A DNA stretch of 56,000 bases, taken from the NCBI RefSeq assembly GCF_030272615.1, contig NC_081414.1, forward strand, positions 816,584,396-816,640,395, read 5' to 3'. This document shows, piece by piece, positions 43,895 through 55,507 of the stretch. Below the pieces are notes generated by a model. That model had not been told where the DNA came from, searched no databases, and was given only the letters and a program-made list of their open reading frames with translations. Each line of letters opens with the position of its first letter. Within the stretch, counting starts at the first letter, position 1. The stretch comes from Cryptomeria japonica (taxonomy: Eukaryota; Streptophyta; Pinopsida; Cupressales; Cupressaceae). A program made the translations under genes and the position numbers.

Positions 43895-46169
43895 CTCTTC
43901 CAATATGATGTTATCCCAAGCATGTCATGATGATGACAAATTCCCTCACAAATTGCTTGGTAATTGTGTGTGATCTCATGCTTTGAAGGCATGTGAAAAC
44001 AAAGATATGATGGAAGAATCAAGAGTTATCTACAACAATGATGACAAAAGATTTGAAGATAATACCTATTTGATGGATGTTTGAGATACTGCAATCACAA
44101 AGGCATGAAGGCAATAAATACCAATACAAGTGATGAGAGGATAATTTTGGAATAGATACTCACAATTTGTAAGGTGTAGATCAAGTTGATAGTCCAAAGG
44201 GAAAGGGTTTCTCTTCCAGTATGATGTCATCCCAAGTATGTAAAGATGATGATAAATTGCCTCACAAATTGCTTGGTAATTATGTGTGATCTCATGTTTT
44301 GAAGGCATGTGAAAAAAAAGATATGATGGAAGAATCAATAGTTATCTACAACAGTGATGACAAAAGATGTGAAGATGTAGCATCATAAATTGTACGTGCC
44401 CTTTATTGGGTGGTACAATTTAACGCTTAGGTTAGCACCCGCCTTAGTGTGTTGCCTTTTGAATTTTAAATTTACTTTAAGCATTTAATTAATCAATTTA
44501 ACTAAATCTAAAGTCCTCTTTTATTAGTCCACACATCATAAAATTGGGCCCTTAACCCTAAGTGTGCCCCTTTTTATTTTACCCTTTCAATTAATTAATT
44601 CATCAAAACCCTAATTAGGTCATATTTAAACCTTCAAGGCTCGATTTTACATATCTAAACACCTTGAATTGTCACATTGAGTTGGGAATCACCTTATAAT
44701 TAGGATACCTTGCATCCCAAAAAATCTGGAAAAAAGTTGGTTGGATCAAGATGATTCATCCTGGTCCTAAATTTTTCTCCCCGAATTTTAGGAGGATGTT
44801 TTGGTGGCATTATAATGTTTAAATCTAGCTTTGTGTAAAAATATATCAATTCGAGGTCATCCTATGATCAAAAACAAAGTTAGGTTTTCATATATATAAC
44901 TTTTACTTTCCTCATTTGAAGGATCCAATAACTCTAGCAATTGAAGGAGTCTCTTATGAAGTGAAAGTGCAGGTTATGTGAAGTCTTCAATTGAAAAATC
45001 AAGCATTCATCAAGTCTTTGTCAACCATTTCCATCATCAATTGAAGCTTTGAAGATATTGAAGAATAATAGGAGATCATCGACTGTTGATTGGCTTGTAC
45101 CTCTCCCTTAGGGTTTGGTATGGTTTCATGTTATTTTCATATCTTTATACGAGTTTCACAACACTTGTTTTCAGATCTACATTATTGATTTAGATCCATT
45201 ATTATATTTTTTATTTGAAGCATTCTCATTTACTTTATGCTCATTTAGGGTTGTACTCAACATAAGGTATAACTATAAATTTTGCATTTTAGCTCATTAG
45301 GATCTTGTAAACAAATGAGATTATAGGACACACACATTTCAACATTTTATTGGCTATATGTGGAGGTGTAAATCACCAAAACAAGGGGTTTGACTAAGGA
45401 AAAACCTTATATAGCCACCCAAACACTATTTTTCAAGTTGTAGGTGCAGGTAAAGATATTCGACAGAGCAACAAACTTTGGGAAAGATAAAAATTGCAAG
45501 TACAGATCTAGATCCAAAACCAGGTCTCAAACTCATGGGATTGGGGCACCTAGCGCCTTAGTCCTTTGCATTTTTGGGCATTCTTTGGAAATTTTGCATC
45601 TCAAAACTTCAGTCTATAGATTCTAGAAGTTCAACTCATTAGAGTAAGGTGGACCAGAGTGCCCAACGCCTTGTTCTGGCTTAGTTCGGCTTAGTTTTTG
45701 GTGACAGGTGCACATCTGAGTCCCATTTCCTATTCTACAATTTATATCTCAGTTTTAGATATGCATTTCTTTGTTATTTCAGTTTATACCATCACTTTTG
45801 TTCATCTCCCTAGCTTAGTTTATCATTTATTGACATTTAGCTCATCTCCTCTTCATATTAGAAAAGGAATAGAAACCCTAAAGATATTCCTTGACTCTCT
45901 TTCATAAGAGGAAGTCAAAGTGAATCATCTCCTTAGGCTCTTTCATATTCCAATGTGTGAATGAAAGTGGGATTAGGTCTTAGTTTACTTGATTCTATTT
46001 TCATCCTATCACAAAAGATAATACCTATTTGATGGATGTTTGAGATACTAAAATCACAAAGGCATGAAGACAATAAAGACCAAGACAAGTAATGAGAGGA
46101 TAATTTTAGAAAATACTACACCACACTCTGTAAGGTGTAGATCAAGTTGATAGTCCATAGGGAAAGGGT
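43895..46169 (+). repeat. 316-bp tandem duplication, second copy split by a solo LTR
   Basis: Copy 1 is 43895-44210. Copy 2 is 44211-44375 plus 46019-46169. Both begin CTCTTCCA[A/G]TATGATG and share, for example, TTGCTTGGTAATT and TACCTATTTGATGGATG. Copy 1 keeps the empty target site of the solo LTR (TTTGAAGATAATACC near 44,052). Confidence 0.85.
44376..46013 (+). mobile_element. solo LTR C2 (family C)
   Basis: Starts TGTAGCATCATAAATTGTAC, ends CCTATCACA, 1,638 bp. Target duplication GAAGA (44371-44375) / AAAGA (46014-46018), one change. The empty site in the neighbouring tandem copy confirms the exact ends. Colinear with solo LTR C1 at 29600-31262 but clearly more diverged. Promoter candidate CATATATATAAC near 44,890. 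Confidence 0.88.
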
Positions 46170-46170
46170 T

Positions 46171-48411
46171 TCAAGGATAGAACATGAACAAGTGGTAAGA
46201 GGCACAAATGCATTATTACAAGTTTTGATCAAATCCAAATAGATATAAAAGAGGTTACTAAGGTTACTATTTTGGAAACAATCTAAAGAGCATGGTCACA
46301 ACCTTCAAAAATCATATGCAAACATAGTTAATTTTTAAATGATCATAGTCACGAAGTAAATGCAAGGAACATTCAGGTCTCATTGTCAAAAGAGAAAAAT
46401 GAAGAGATATTAATAGTATACAGTGATGGTAAGAAAATAGATCATTGACAATGCCAAAGAAGAGAAACTGCATGAGGGATCCAAAGTTTGTATGAAAATA
46501 GGCTTCTAGATAGAGATGTGACAATTATTTAAAGACAAGGGTTAGGTTATAAGTATTCAGTCCTAAATTATAAGATGATAAAGTTCAAGGCCAAAGATAA
46601 AGTATAGGAGATCAAGAGGGGAATTATTTTGGTACCTTGTCATTGAATAGTTCCAATATCCTCTAAGTGTATGGACATCAAGTGAAAATATACAGTGAAT
46701 GATATTGTAACCTTTGAGCTCATAAGGTATGAATACCAACATTCATGGGTAAAGTGCATGGTAGTGTTCATAAGAGATATATCTTATGATTAATAATAGT
46801 CAAGAGCTAGAGACAGTCAAAGAACTGTTGCAAGTTTTAGCAAAAGCACAAAGATTTTGAAGGGGTCACTATCATACTCAGTTATGTTATGTTATAAAAA
46901 ACAAGAGCAAAGAGGGTTATAATGTAGTAGACATAAATAACTTATATAAATCCTAACCAATAATATAATACAAGGGTTTTGGAGATAAATATATGGCAAA
47001 CAAATAACCTTGAAAGACTTATTTTCTCTAAAAACTCCATGTTCAGGAACAGGGTATATGAAAGACCACATGGAAACTTTGCACAATGACTCATGAAGCC
47101 AAACTGACATACAGTGAAAGAGGTAGTCACAAAGTTTGGTAGTCCATAAGTATTATGACAACAAGCAATGGAGCAGCTAACAGTGAGCATTAACAAGAAG
47201 GCCACAAATCATATTCCATTATTATTTTTCATTAAAATGGCGATCATTGCAAAAGTGTAGTGCAATAGTAAACTTCAGTTGAAATAGAGGATTCTATCTA
47301 AAACAATATATCATTGAAGAATAGATCCTATATTTCTCTTGTCAAATATTAAAAGAAAGGGTATGCGTGACAATAAGCTTTATGGTAGTCCTATATGTAT
47401 GAATCACGATAGTGAAAATAAGTGGTGACTACCATCAAAGATGTAAAAAGATAGAAGTTCAATGACAAATACAAAGAGAAAGGATAATAACCAAGCACAT
47501 CGGAAACAAAAGGTATGGTGGAAGGAACAAAACTATTTGTAGGACAATCCCTTGTACTTGTGAAGCGATGACCATGAGGAAATATTTGTGAAACATATCC
47601 TAAACATGATAGTGTTGTAGTCAAATATGGAAATGATAGTAAGTTTTATGATTGAATATATGCCATAATCATGACTGCTAAAGAGTAGAGATAAGGGTTT
47701 CAAAATGAAAGATTATAGAGCCATTAAAGATGGTTATTTAAAGAATGCAGACATCATCGAAGAGAAAATACATTGATGAAGATAGTAATCAACAAGCATT
47801 TTCACTATCATTATGGGAAATATTATTGAGGTTTGAAGAACTTCATTGCAATATACAAAGTAGTATTCATATCAAAGAATAGAGAAAGGATTTCAAGGTT
47901 AGTCCAAGAAAGATAGAAATCTAGAAAATTTTGAGAACAATGATTTAACGCTCAAAGGATGTTAAAGAAAAATAAAAAACATGTAGCAATTCAAATTCCT
48001 TAAAGATATGCTACACCTCAAGATGGTTGGTTATTGCTCCAAGTTCAATCAAAAGCTCTTAGATCATGAAATTACCTAAGAATGTCATGTAAATATATGA
48101 GAGGAATTTGAAGGCTAAAAAAGGAGAGTTTATTTGACATAAGCATTAGTTAGAGCCTATTTGAATTCCCCACATAGGTAGAATATTAGTTAAGGAGAGT
48201 TTTCAAGAGACTTTCACTCAGTTTAGAGCAATTATAACACCATTTTTACATGTTTTTCAAACTTACAAAACCAAAGAAGATTTCCTCATGTAAATTGAAG
48301 GAGAAGTCAAAGATAAAGACAATTAGTTGAAGAAAATTTCAAGAATCATGCATATTAGAGGTGGATTTCAACTTCAAATTTATCTTTTAGTTGAAAAAGA
48401 GACTTCTTTTC
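46171..48411. other. unassigned, purine-rich on the plus strand
   Basis: About 2.2 kb rich in A and G on the plus strand (GAAAATAGAT, AAAGAGAAA-type words), without an open frame of note in the purine-rich sense. Minus-strand frames of 60-90 residues carry no domain. It may be the interior of a retroelement ending near 48.5 kb. Confidence 0.4.
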
Positions 48412-48538
48412 TATAAAATAGACCTTGTACTCTCTTTTTTTTTAGTTCTTTCTTCTTTCTTATTTCTTATTGCACACAACAAAATCATAAGAATTGTAAC
48501 TTAGTTTTAGAAGCAATATTCATTTTGTATCAATAAAA
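48412..48538 (+). promoter_or_regulatory. TATA box and polyadenylation-signal pair, LTR-like
   Basis: TATAAAATA (48412-48420) is followed about 110 bp later by CAATAAAACT (AATAAAA, 48532-48538), with a pyrimidine-rich stretch between. That spacing is typical of an LTR promoter and R region. No second copy or primer binding site is visible, so it is only a candidate LTR relic. Confidence 0.3.
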
Positions 48539-50098
48539 CTCATTTTATTCAATAAGGAGTAGTAGTTTCCTTCTCAAAATTTCTTGTCTCATCTTATGAA
48601 TGAATAATTTGATCAAATTTTTATGATTTGTAAACAAATCCTCTAAATTTTTCTTATTAAAACAAGATTTATATAAGAAAGCACATGTTTAATACATGTT
48701 ATAGGTTGTGATAGTTGCTGACAATAGGTTGAAGTTGGCGCAGGAGCACCCTCATGCTCAAAATGCTCACATTTGGGTTTTTGTTTTGTTTTGTGATTTC
48801 TGATGTTAATAAGGTCATTTTAGACCATTACAAGTCATTTGGAATCATTTGTGTAGTTTGTGGGTCATTTGGTTAAAAAATGCAGAAGTTGCTCAATTGT
48901 TGTCAACGTTGTCAATGACAAGTTTTTGAAAAGTTGGTAAATGGTAGTTGGAGGGTCCCAACTTATTGTAATAGAATAAATATTACTTTTTCACATGACC
49001 CCAGGGGTTGTTGAAAGTTTGAATAAGAATTTGAAGTCATTTTGGAGCAATTTTCTGTGGGTTTTTTTTGTAATAGACCCGTTCATTCACATGGTATGGA
49101 TTGTACAATGCATCAAATGACCTGAGACTACTTAGAATTAAAAGTGAATTGAATATAATTTTATTTGGTCTTTATTTCATTAAATTACATTGAGCATTGA
49201 AGAATTTATGGCCATTTCACCATAGGCAACCCCATAAGACTTTTTTTTTTGAAAGTTGCACTTGCTATTGCAAGGATCGTATTTCTCACATTTCAATTTC
49301 AAATTGATTGTATGTTGTAGAGAATCGAATCAACTTTAATTTTAAGTTGGTTTGGCTAGATTTCATCAAGTTTCAAGAGAGTTATTGCAATTTTACTCAA
49401 ACTTGGTAGAAACCCTACCTAGGGTAATCAAGGTGCGTCAAAATGTGATATCTCCATTTTTCTACTGTAAAAAATGTTAATTGTTTGTATGGAGACTTGT
49501 ATGCATATTTTATTTTTTGCCTCCAAGGTGCAGGTTGAAACAATGAAGTTTGCACACATAGTTTGGGTGGACAATAGGTTTGATATCTCTATGTATCAAA
49601 CAACCAGTTAAATAAAGAAGGCATGGCATTGGCATAAACATTAAGACTTGATTGTTGGTGATTATTGAGGGTTGTAAATAGGTGTTAGGGGATTCCAAAA
49701 ACCTAAATACTTTGATTGGTTATGTTCTTTGTGTTCATCAAAACTCTATGCCTTAGGACTATCCTTAGGAGGCCGAGTATGTCAAAAAGTGACCAAACAA
49801 CTTGTATTATTTTTGTTGTGTTAAAATCATGAATGGAATCTTGTCATGCACTGGATAGAATGTGGGAAGGGTTTTATAAGTGTGTGTTCAAGAACCCAAT
49901 GGTAGGTCTTTAAGAGAAGGTATTGAGAAGAGTCATGAAATAAGCTTTGTTGTCTTAAGTACCCCCTTTGCCTTGTGATTGGGAATTGTGATTGTCCAGG
50001 TGAACTACCCCTTCCTCTGCATCACTAAGACAAAGTCAAGAAGAAAGAGGAGAAGGAAAAGATCACATATCTGATACTAGTTTGAGTAGAATAAGACA
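48539..50098. other. no recognisable gene
   Basis: Intergenic. A GGCGCAGGAGCACCCTCATG block near 48,738 and a run of T at 49,242 were noted but not assigned. The right edge is the insertion site of element B, whose left flanking five bases are AGACA (50094-50098). Confidence 0.5.
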
Positions 50099-51563
50099 TG
50101 TGTGCGGGAAAAGTGTGTCAATAGAACTTAAAATGTGAAAAATGAAGCCTAAGTAGCCTTGTCCACACACCCACAAGACTTCTTGGTTCAAGCTATGGAG
50201 TCACAAAGGATGACTCAGCTTCCCAAGGTTGGTTCCATGGTTCTCTATCTCACAAGGTCCCTCAAACCAATGTCTTTACTCTCAGATCACTGAGCAAAGT
50301 GGTTTAAGGATGACAAATGCAAAAATGAGGGATGCTTTAATTTGATTTTATTACGAAATTCATCCTAAGCTATGCATGATCTTACAAATGCAACAAACTA
50401 GATTATAAGATGACAAGATTAGTAGCAATACTATCCTAGCATGATATACTAGTCTATGATTAAGCTAAATGATAAGGAAAATACTCTAAACATGCATATT
50501 TAGATTAATTCTTATTTAAAAGAGAGGCTAAATGATGAGCATAAATGAGATATTAAAGCTTGCATGGATTTGAGTATAAGTATGATGCTAAAGACTTGGA
50601 TATGTTAAAATGGAGGATGGAGAGCTCTATTTATAGCAAAAATAGGGCAATGGATGGCCAGGATTGAAAGAGTTAATCAAGGGTTGAGTTTGAAAGTTGC
50701 TCAATTCATGTTTGCAATTTGCACCAATGCAATGGTGGCAATTGTCAACATAAGGTTGGGTTGAGAAGAGAGGTAGGAAGCATTAAATGCTTGAGAAGAC
50801 CTCATGGTTACCTTAAGAGGTAAGGGTTAAGGTTAGGCTAAGGTTAGGTTAGGGTTATCCAATGGATAAAGGTTTTACCCAAAGGATAAACTCTTGTGCA
50901 AAGGATTGAGGACTAACCATGGTAAAAGTAATAAATGCTTGAAGAGACCCTTGGGTTACATGGAGGTTAAGTTTAGAAAAAGTCTCTAATCATGCTGGAG
51001 GGTTGAGTTAACCATTAATGGTTTGGAAGAGAAAGTTGTTGGAGACTTGAAGCCTTTAATGGTTATCAAAGACTTTGAGGATTTGAGAAGTGACTTCCTC
51101 TTGCTTAGGGACGTGACAATATTTAGGAGATGGGTTAGGCTAATTTAGAAGTGATTAGAAGAATCTAGAATAGGGTTAGGAATAGGTTTTAGGAGGCAAG
51201 TGGGAGATGTAGGAAAATGCAAGTGGATGGAGAGATAATAGGATTTAATTGAAATAAAGTTAATTTAATTCAGTTTGGTTGCAAGTGGAGGTTTTTAAAT
51301 AAATTAGATTTATTTAATTGGGATTCCCTATTTAATTAAATGTAAATTTAATTAAAAGGTTTAGAAGAAAAGATTTAATTAAATAAAATGATTTATTCAA
51401 CTAAATGACCTAAAAGGGGTTAATTGAATTTAATTAAATAAATTGAGTAATTTACTTAATTAAATAGAGGAATGTGGATAATTTAATTAAATTAGATTTA
51501 ATTAAATAGAGAAATGAACAAAAAATATTCATTTAGGAATATAGTCATTTTTATACGTCTACA
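50099..51563 (-). mobile_element. 3' LTR of element B
   Basis: Minus strand TGTAGACGTATAAAAATGAC to CCCGCACACA, 1,465 bp, colinear with solo LTR B1 (11318-12777). The TATA box CTATAAATAGAGCTC (50635-50628) is shared with both LTRs of element A, so families A and B are relatives. Confidence 0.9.
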
Positions 51564-51577
51564 TTTTGCCCCTCTTT
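51564..51577 (-). promoter_or_regulatory. polypurine tract of element B
   Basis: Minus strand AAAGAGGGGCAAAA directly before the LTR, nearly identical to that of element A. Confidence 0.85.
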
Positions 51578-51889
51578 GAAGTGACGTGTGTGCACATGTT
51601 AATTCAAAGAAAATGATGTGTCGCTAAAATTTGATTATGATCAGTGTTGTTTTTAGATTTTCATGTCGTGCCCTAGATTTGATAAACGATGTTTTATAAT
51701 GCCCCCTCGGGAGATGAATCAAAATTTGGAAAATTTGATTTGATTTGATAATTGTGTTTGCATTGTAAAATTTTGGCTATGTGGAATGCTAAAATTGATT
51801 CATCTCCTGATATTGATGTGTGCGAGGGTACGAGGAAGACCACGAGCGAATTACATGCTCAATCCCCTAACCTTAATTTTATTTTACCC

Positions 51890-51896
51890 TATAAAA
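51890..51896 (+). promoter_or_regulatory. TATA box of the antisense PMD gene (element B)
   Basis: CCCTATAAAAGGGG, 75 bp before the inferred start codon. It is a near-consensus plant TATA box in the place equivalent to 28151-28145 in element A. Confidence 0.7.
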
Positions 51897-52129
51897 GGGG
51901 AAAAGTGCATTGTTTTGTTTCATTTGTGGTTGTTGACCTTGGAGAGAGAGACTTTTGGAGAGAAGACAAAGTGCCTATTCCGTATTCTACGCATCGATTA
52001 GAGCGCATTCAAAGGTATCGGAGGCCTACCGCATATGGACCACTGGTAAGTCAACCTTCTTGACCCCTTTTTTATTTTTTATTTTGTTGTTTTTGGTCAC
52101 GTTTTGAATTTTGGCATGCGGTTTTTTCA

Positions 52130-52570
52130 TTTTAGCGCATATGAAAAATTTCGTAGTGCATAGGGTTTTAGATTTTGGGTAGCGTCCAGAAACTTAGGGC
52201 AACGCATAGATTTGCTAGGTTAGCGCATAGCCATTGACTAGCGCATTAGGGACCCATGGTAGCATAGAGGTTAAATGGGTAGCTCATCGGGTAAACCTAG
52301 CGCATTGGGTGCATAGGGGGTCGCATGGGTAAGGGTAAGTAGCGCGTAGGGCTAACCTAGCACATATGGTTAGATAGGTAGCACAGACATGGGCTAGGTT
52401 AGCGCATGGGATAGGTTTAGCACTTAGGGTAGATTAGATGGCGCATTGGAAGAAACATATAGCGCATATAGTCAATCTAGCACGTGGGGTAGATAGGATA
52501 GTGCGTGGAGAAAACAAGTTAGCACGTGAGTAGGATTTCAGCGCGCAACCAAATTTAGTTAGCGCATGTG
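52130..52570 (+). repeat. degenerate TAGCGCAT array in the PMD intron (element B)
   Basis: About twenty spaced units such as TTAGCGCATGGG, CTAGCGCATTGGG and TAGCACGTGGGG. They are related to, but distinct from, the TTAGCGCTATTG units of element A in the same intron position. Confidence 0.8.
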
Positions 52571-52679
52571 GTAGGTTTTAGGAGATAGGATGATTTGTGA
52601 ATGAGGAAAAGTTATAGGATAAGGCCAGTTTTGCTGGGATAGATGTAATTTGTTTGTTTCTTGCCTGATGTCATGGTTT

Positions 52680-53040
52680 TGATAGTTTTTCCAATATGAA
52701 TGCTGATATAACTTGGTTTGATTTGCGATTTTTCAAGTTATTTATAGATATTAATGTGGAATTGATATGAACTTGATTTGATTTTCATTGTTTCAAGTTG
52801 ATATATGTGGATCTTGAATTGTGTTACGAGCTAATATGATTGTGGAACTTGATTTGTTTGACAAGTTGATATGGGTTGGAAACTTGAGTTGTGTTACAAG
52901 TTGATGTGATGTGGAAAATTAAGTTTTGTTACAAGCTTGATATGATTTTTGAAAACTTAAGTTGTGTTACAAGTTGATATGGATGGATATGATGTAGAAT
53001 TTGATTTAGATTTTCAAAGTTTTCAAGTTTTTGATGTGAT
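52680..53040 (+). repeat. degenerate tandem repeat of TGTTACAAGTTGATATG type
   Basis: Units of roughly 45-50 bp built of AACTTGATTTG, TGTTACAAGTTGATATG and TGTGGAA words lie in the second half of the intron, up to the pyrimidine-rich acceptor. Confidence 0.65.
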
Positions 53041-55130
53041 TTTGATTTTGATATCTATGTTTTGATGAGGAAATTGATATTGGACTTGTTTTGCTTTTCG
53101 ACAGGAGTGATTAGGAGTGGTTCAGTCACATGAGTGGTTCCCTAGACCATGGGCATTGATACCACGGTTGTCACAGGCTGATCTAGAGATTATTGATAGA
53201 TGAGGCCTGTCTTCCCTACTAGATATGCCTTGGTTTACTATGAACCGTGGTTTACTTACAACACTGGTAGAGAGATGGCATAGTGACACAAATACCTTCC
53301 ACTTTGCCACAGGTGAGATGACGATGACCCCAGAGGATTGTTACCGAATCTTGAGTATACCTATAGTAGGTGCACTATTACCTTATGAGTAGTCAGAGGA
53401 GGGCGGGACAGAGGCACTTTGCCGGATATTTCATGATGACACAGTTTGCGGATATGAGATCCCTTGGCAAGAGTTTTTGGATTTGGAGTATGCGCCTCTT
53501 CCATTGGTACTGGCAAGCTTTATAGGTGGTTTCCTATGTCTCGACCATAGGTCGAAGGGACTATCTGTAGGATGAGGATTGGTGCTAGAGGAGATGGTGA
53601 CACAGGGTCGCAAGTTCACATGGGGATCAGCTATGCTAGCGCACTGGTACAGGGACTTGCATGAGGTAGTATACCTGGGTTACGATAGTTTGTCAGCTGG
53701 CGTGACACTTCTACAGGTATGGTGTTGGGAGCACATTCCCACAGCTAGGCCACTAGTGGATAGAGATAGGCCTGTTGGGTGTGCATACGCATATGGATAC
53801 AGGGGGTTAGTTGTCCAGCGGAAGCTAGGCAAACTTGAGCATTGGAGGAGGGTATTAGATGACATTGATACTGTCATCTGGCGGTCTTATACAGGTTGTG
53901 AGGTTTGGGCTGAGGATGGGCTGGAGATGCCATATGTCTTCATGACCTGATTTTTGATAGGGTGGACCCCATTTGTGATTGAGAGATTTTTGGTTACTAG
54001 AGTTATGCGGCAATATGGTCGTCAGTAGGGGATACCATAGGGGACCTGTTTGTATGCGCACTGGAGGTAGGATATACCAGATTGGGGTCCGACTATTGAC
54101 AGTGTGGTGGTTGTAGAGGAGTTTGTGCAGTTAGTGGGCCAGATATGGGACTACGCCCCTAAGATACTAGATGCTGGTATGACAGATGAGTTTGCCCGAT
54201 TGTTCGGAGCTCATGTCATGGCGAGGATATCAGATCTAGTGGAGATGTAGCCCGCTTTTGATGATGATGAGGATGAGGGAGGTGGAGATGGGGATGAGGG
54301 AGATGATGGAGGAGGTGGAGGAGGACAACGAGGGAGAGGAGATCAGGGGAGGAGAGGAGATAGAGGTAGAGATGGTGGTGATAGAGGGGTGCAGGTGGAG
54401 AGAGTAGTTCGACGAGCTGTGATGGATAGAGGGAGAGGAGGTTTGGCGACTGGACCAGGGGGTGAGGGGAGAGTAGGAGAGGTGATAGAAGTGGTGGGAG
54501 GGACTGATGAGTTGAGATGACCAGCTCAGAGGAGGAGGATTGATGTGTTACCTCCACCAACACCGTGGATAGGGAGAAGGTTGTGGAGTGCATCTTCCTA
54601 GGTACCCCTTCAGATCCGGGTTTTGACGCATCGAGAGGATGCTCAGATTAAGACCCTACAATTGACAGCGTAGCAGCTGCAGACATAGTTATTGGTGCAG
54701 CAATGCTAGATTACATAGTTGACCACAGAGCGGGATACTGTTTTTGAGCGGTTAGGTCGAGCTGAGGAGCTGGCAGGGAGTTTGGAGAGAGCGGCAGTAG
54801 GTGGTCCAATGAGAGACACCTTGAGAGAGATGGCTTTGAGAGCCAAGGAGGTGGAGTACTACTGGTGCCATTATGAGGATGCGGTGCCTTGGGAGCGCCG
54901 AGTGCAGAGTTTCATGCAGTCGAGATCGAGTCGATCTCGAGAGACTGGTTCGTGGTCAGAGAGCAGAGGCGTGATTGGGCCTCATAGACAGGATCCACCT
55001 AGAGATCCAGGGGCTGGGACATCTGTGTCGAGACCATCTCCTTCAAGAGATAGTCACTCTTGAGAGACATTGTCTCCATTGTATTTTTTATCATTGTTTT
55101 TATTGTACTGGGTATAGACGTGACAGATAT

Positions 55131-55138
<8 letters not shown>

Positions 55139-55181
<43 letters not shown>
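55139..55181. repeat. TA dinucleotide microsatellite, about 21 units
   Basis: Uninterrupted TATATA run preceded by TGTGTGTG, just beyond the PMD stop codon in the spacer of element B. Confidence 0.95.
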
Positions 55182-55183
<2 letters not shown>

Positions 55184-55357
55184 CACCATTTTCTTTGATC
55201 CTTATGTGATGTGTTATGGATAATGTTGTCTATATGATGTTAATGCTTCTATTGCTGATGATGTAATGCTTAGATAAATTGGTTCAGATGTGATGAACAT
55301 GATTTATGATGTTTGATTTATGAGATGTATCTTGAAAATGAGATGTATGATATGATA

Positions 55358-55507
55358 ATGATGTGCAACTAATTGGAAAATGATATGCAACTAATTGTAA
55401 ATGATATGCAACTAATTGTAAAATGATATGCAACTAATTGTAAATGATATGCAACAAATTGTAAAATGACATGCAACTAATTGTACAATGATATGCAACG
55501 AATTGTT
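55358..55507 (+). repeat. 21-22-bp tandem array, seven units
   Basis: Units of ATGATATGCAACTAATTGTA with minor changes (GTGCAAC, GACATGC, AACAAATTG, AACGAATTG). They lie in the hypervariable spacer of element B. Confidence 0.9.

Larger units (their letters stand above)
52046..53104 (+). other. intron of the antisense PMD gene (element B)
   Basis: CTG/GTAAGTCA donor and TTGCTTTTCGACAG/GAG acceptor, both strong plant splice sites. It is 1,059 nt, longer than the 624 nt of the element A intron, mainly because of two repeat tracts. Confidence 0.85.
51971..55063 (+). pseudogene. antisense plant mobile domain (PMD) gene of element B, two exons
   Basis: Exon 1 is 51971-52045 (25 codons, ending GPL), a phase-0 intron is 52046-53104, and exon 2 is 53105-55063 (652 codons plus stop). 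Exon 2 has no frameshift but about a dozen stops. Landmarks: NRGLLTTLVERWHSDTNTFH, GEMTMTPEDCYRILSIPIVG, then HWYRDLHEVVYLGYDSLSAG, WCWEHIPTARP and RVLDDIDTVIWRSYTGC. An acidic, Gly/Arg-rich linker (54,253-54,400) and a helical C-terminus (ERDTVFERLGRAEELAGSLE) follow. The start-codon position holds GTG, as it holds ATA in element A. The gene runs opposite to the element that carries it. PMD identity is well supported; the role in the element is unknown. Confidence 0.85.

Noticed and set aside
54216-54593. minus-strand Ser/Leu/Pro/His-rich frame
   Set aside because: Complement of the Gly/Arg/Asp-rich linker of the PMD gene in element B.
55358-55507. CRISPR-like regular repeats
   Set aside because: The 21-22-bp units are directly adjacent with no unique spacers, and the context is a plant retrotransposon spacer.
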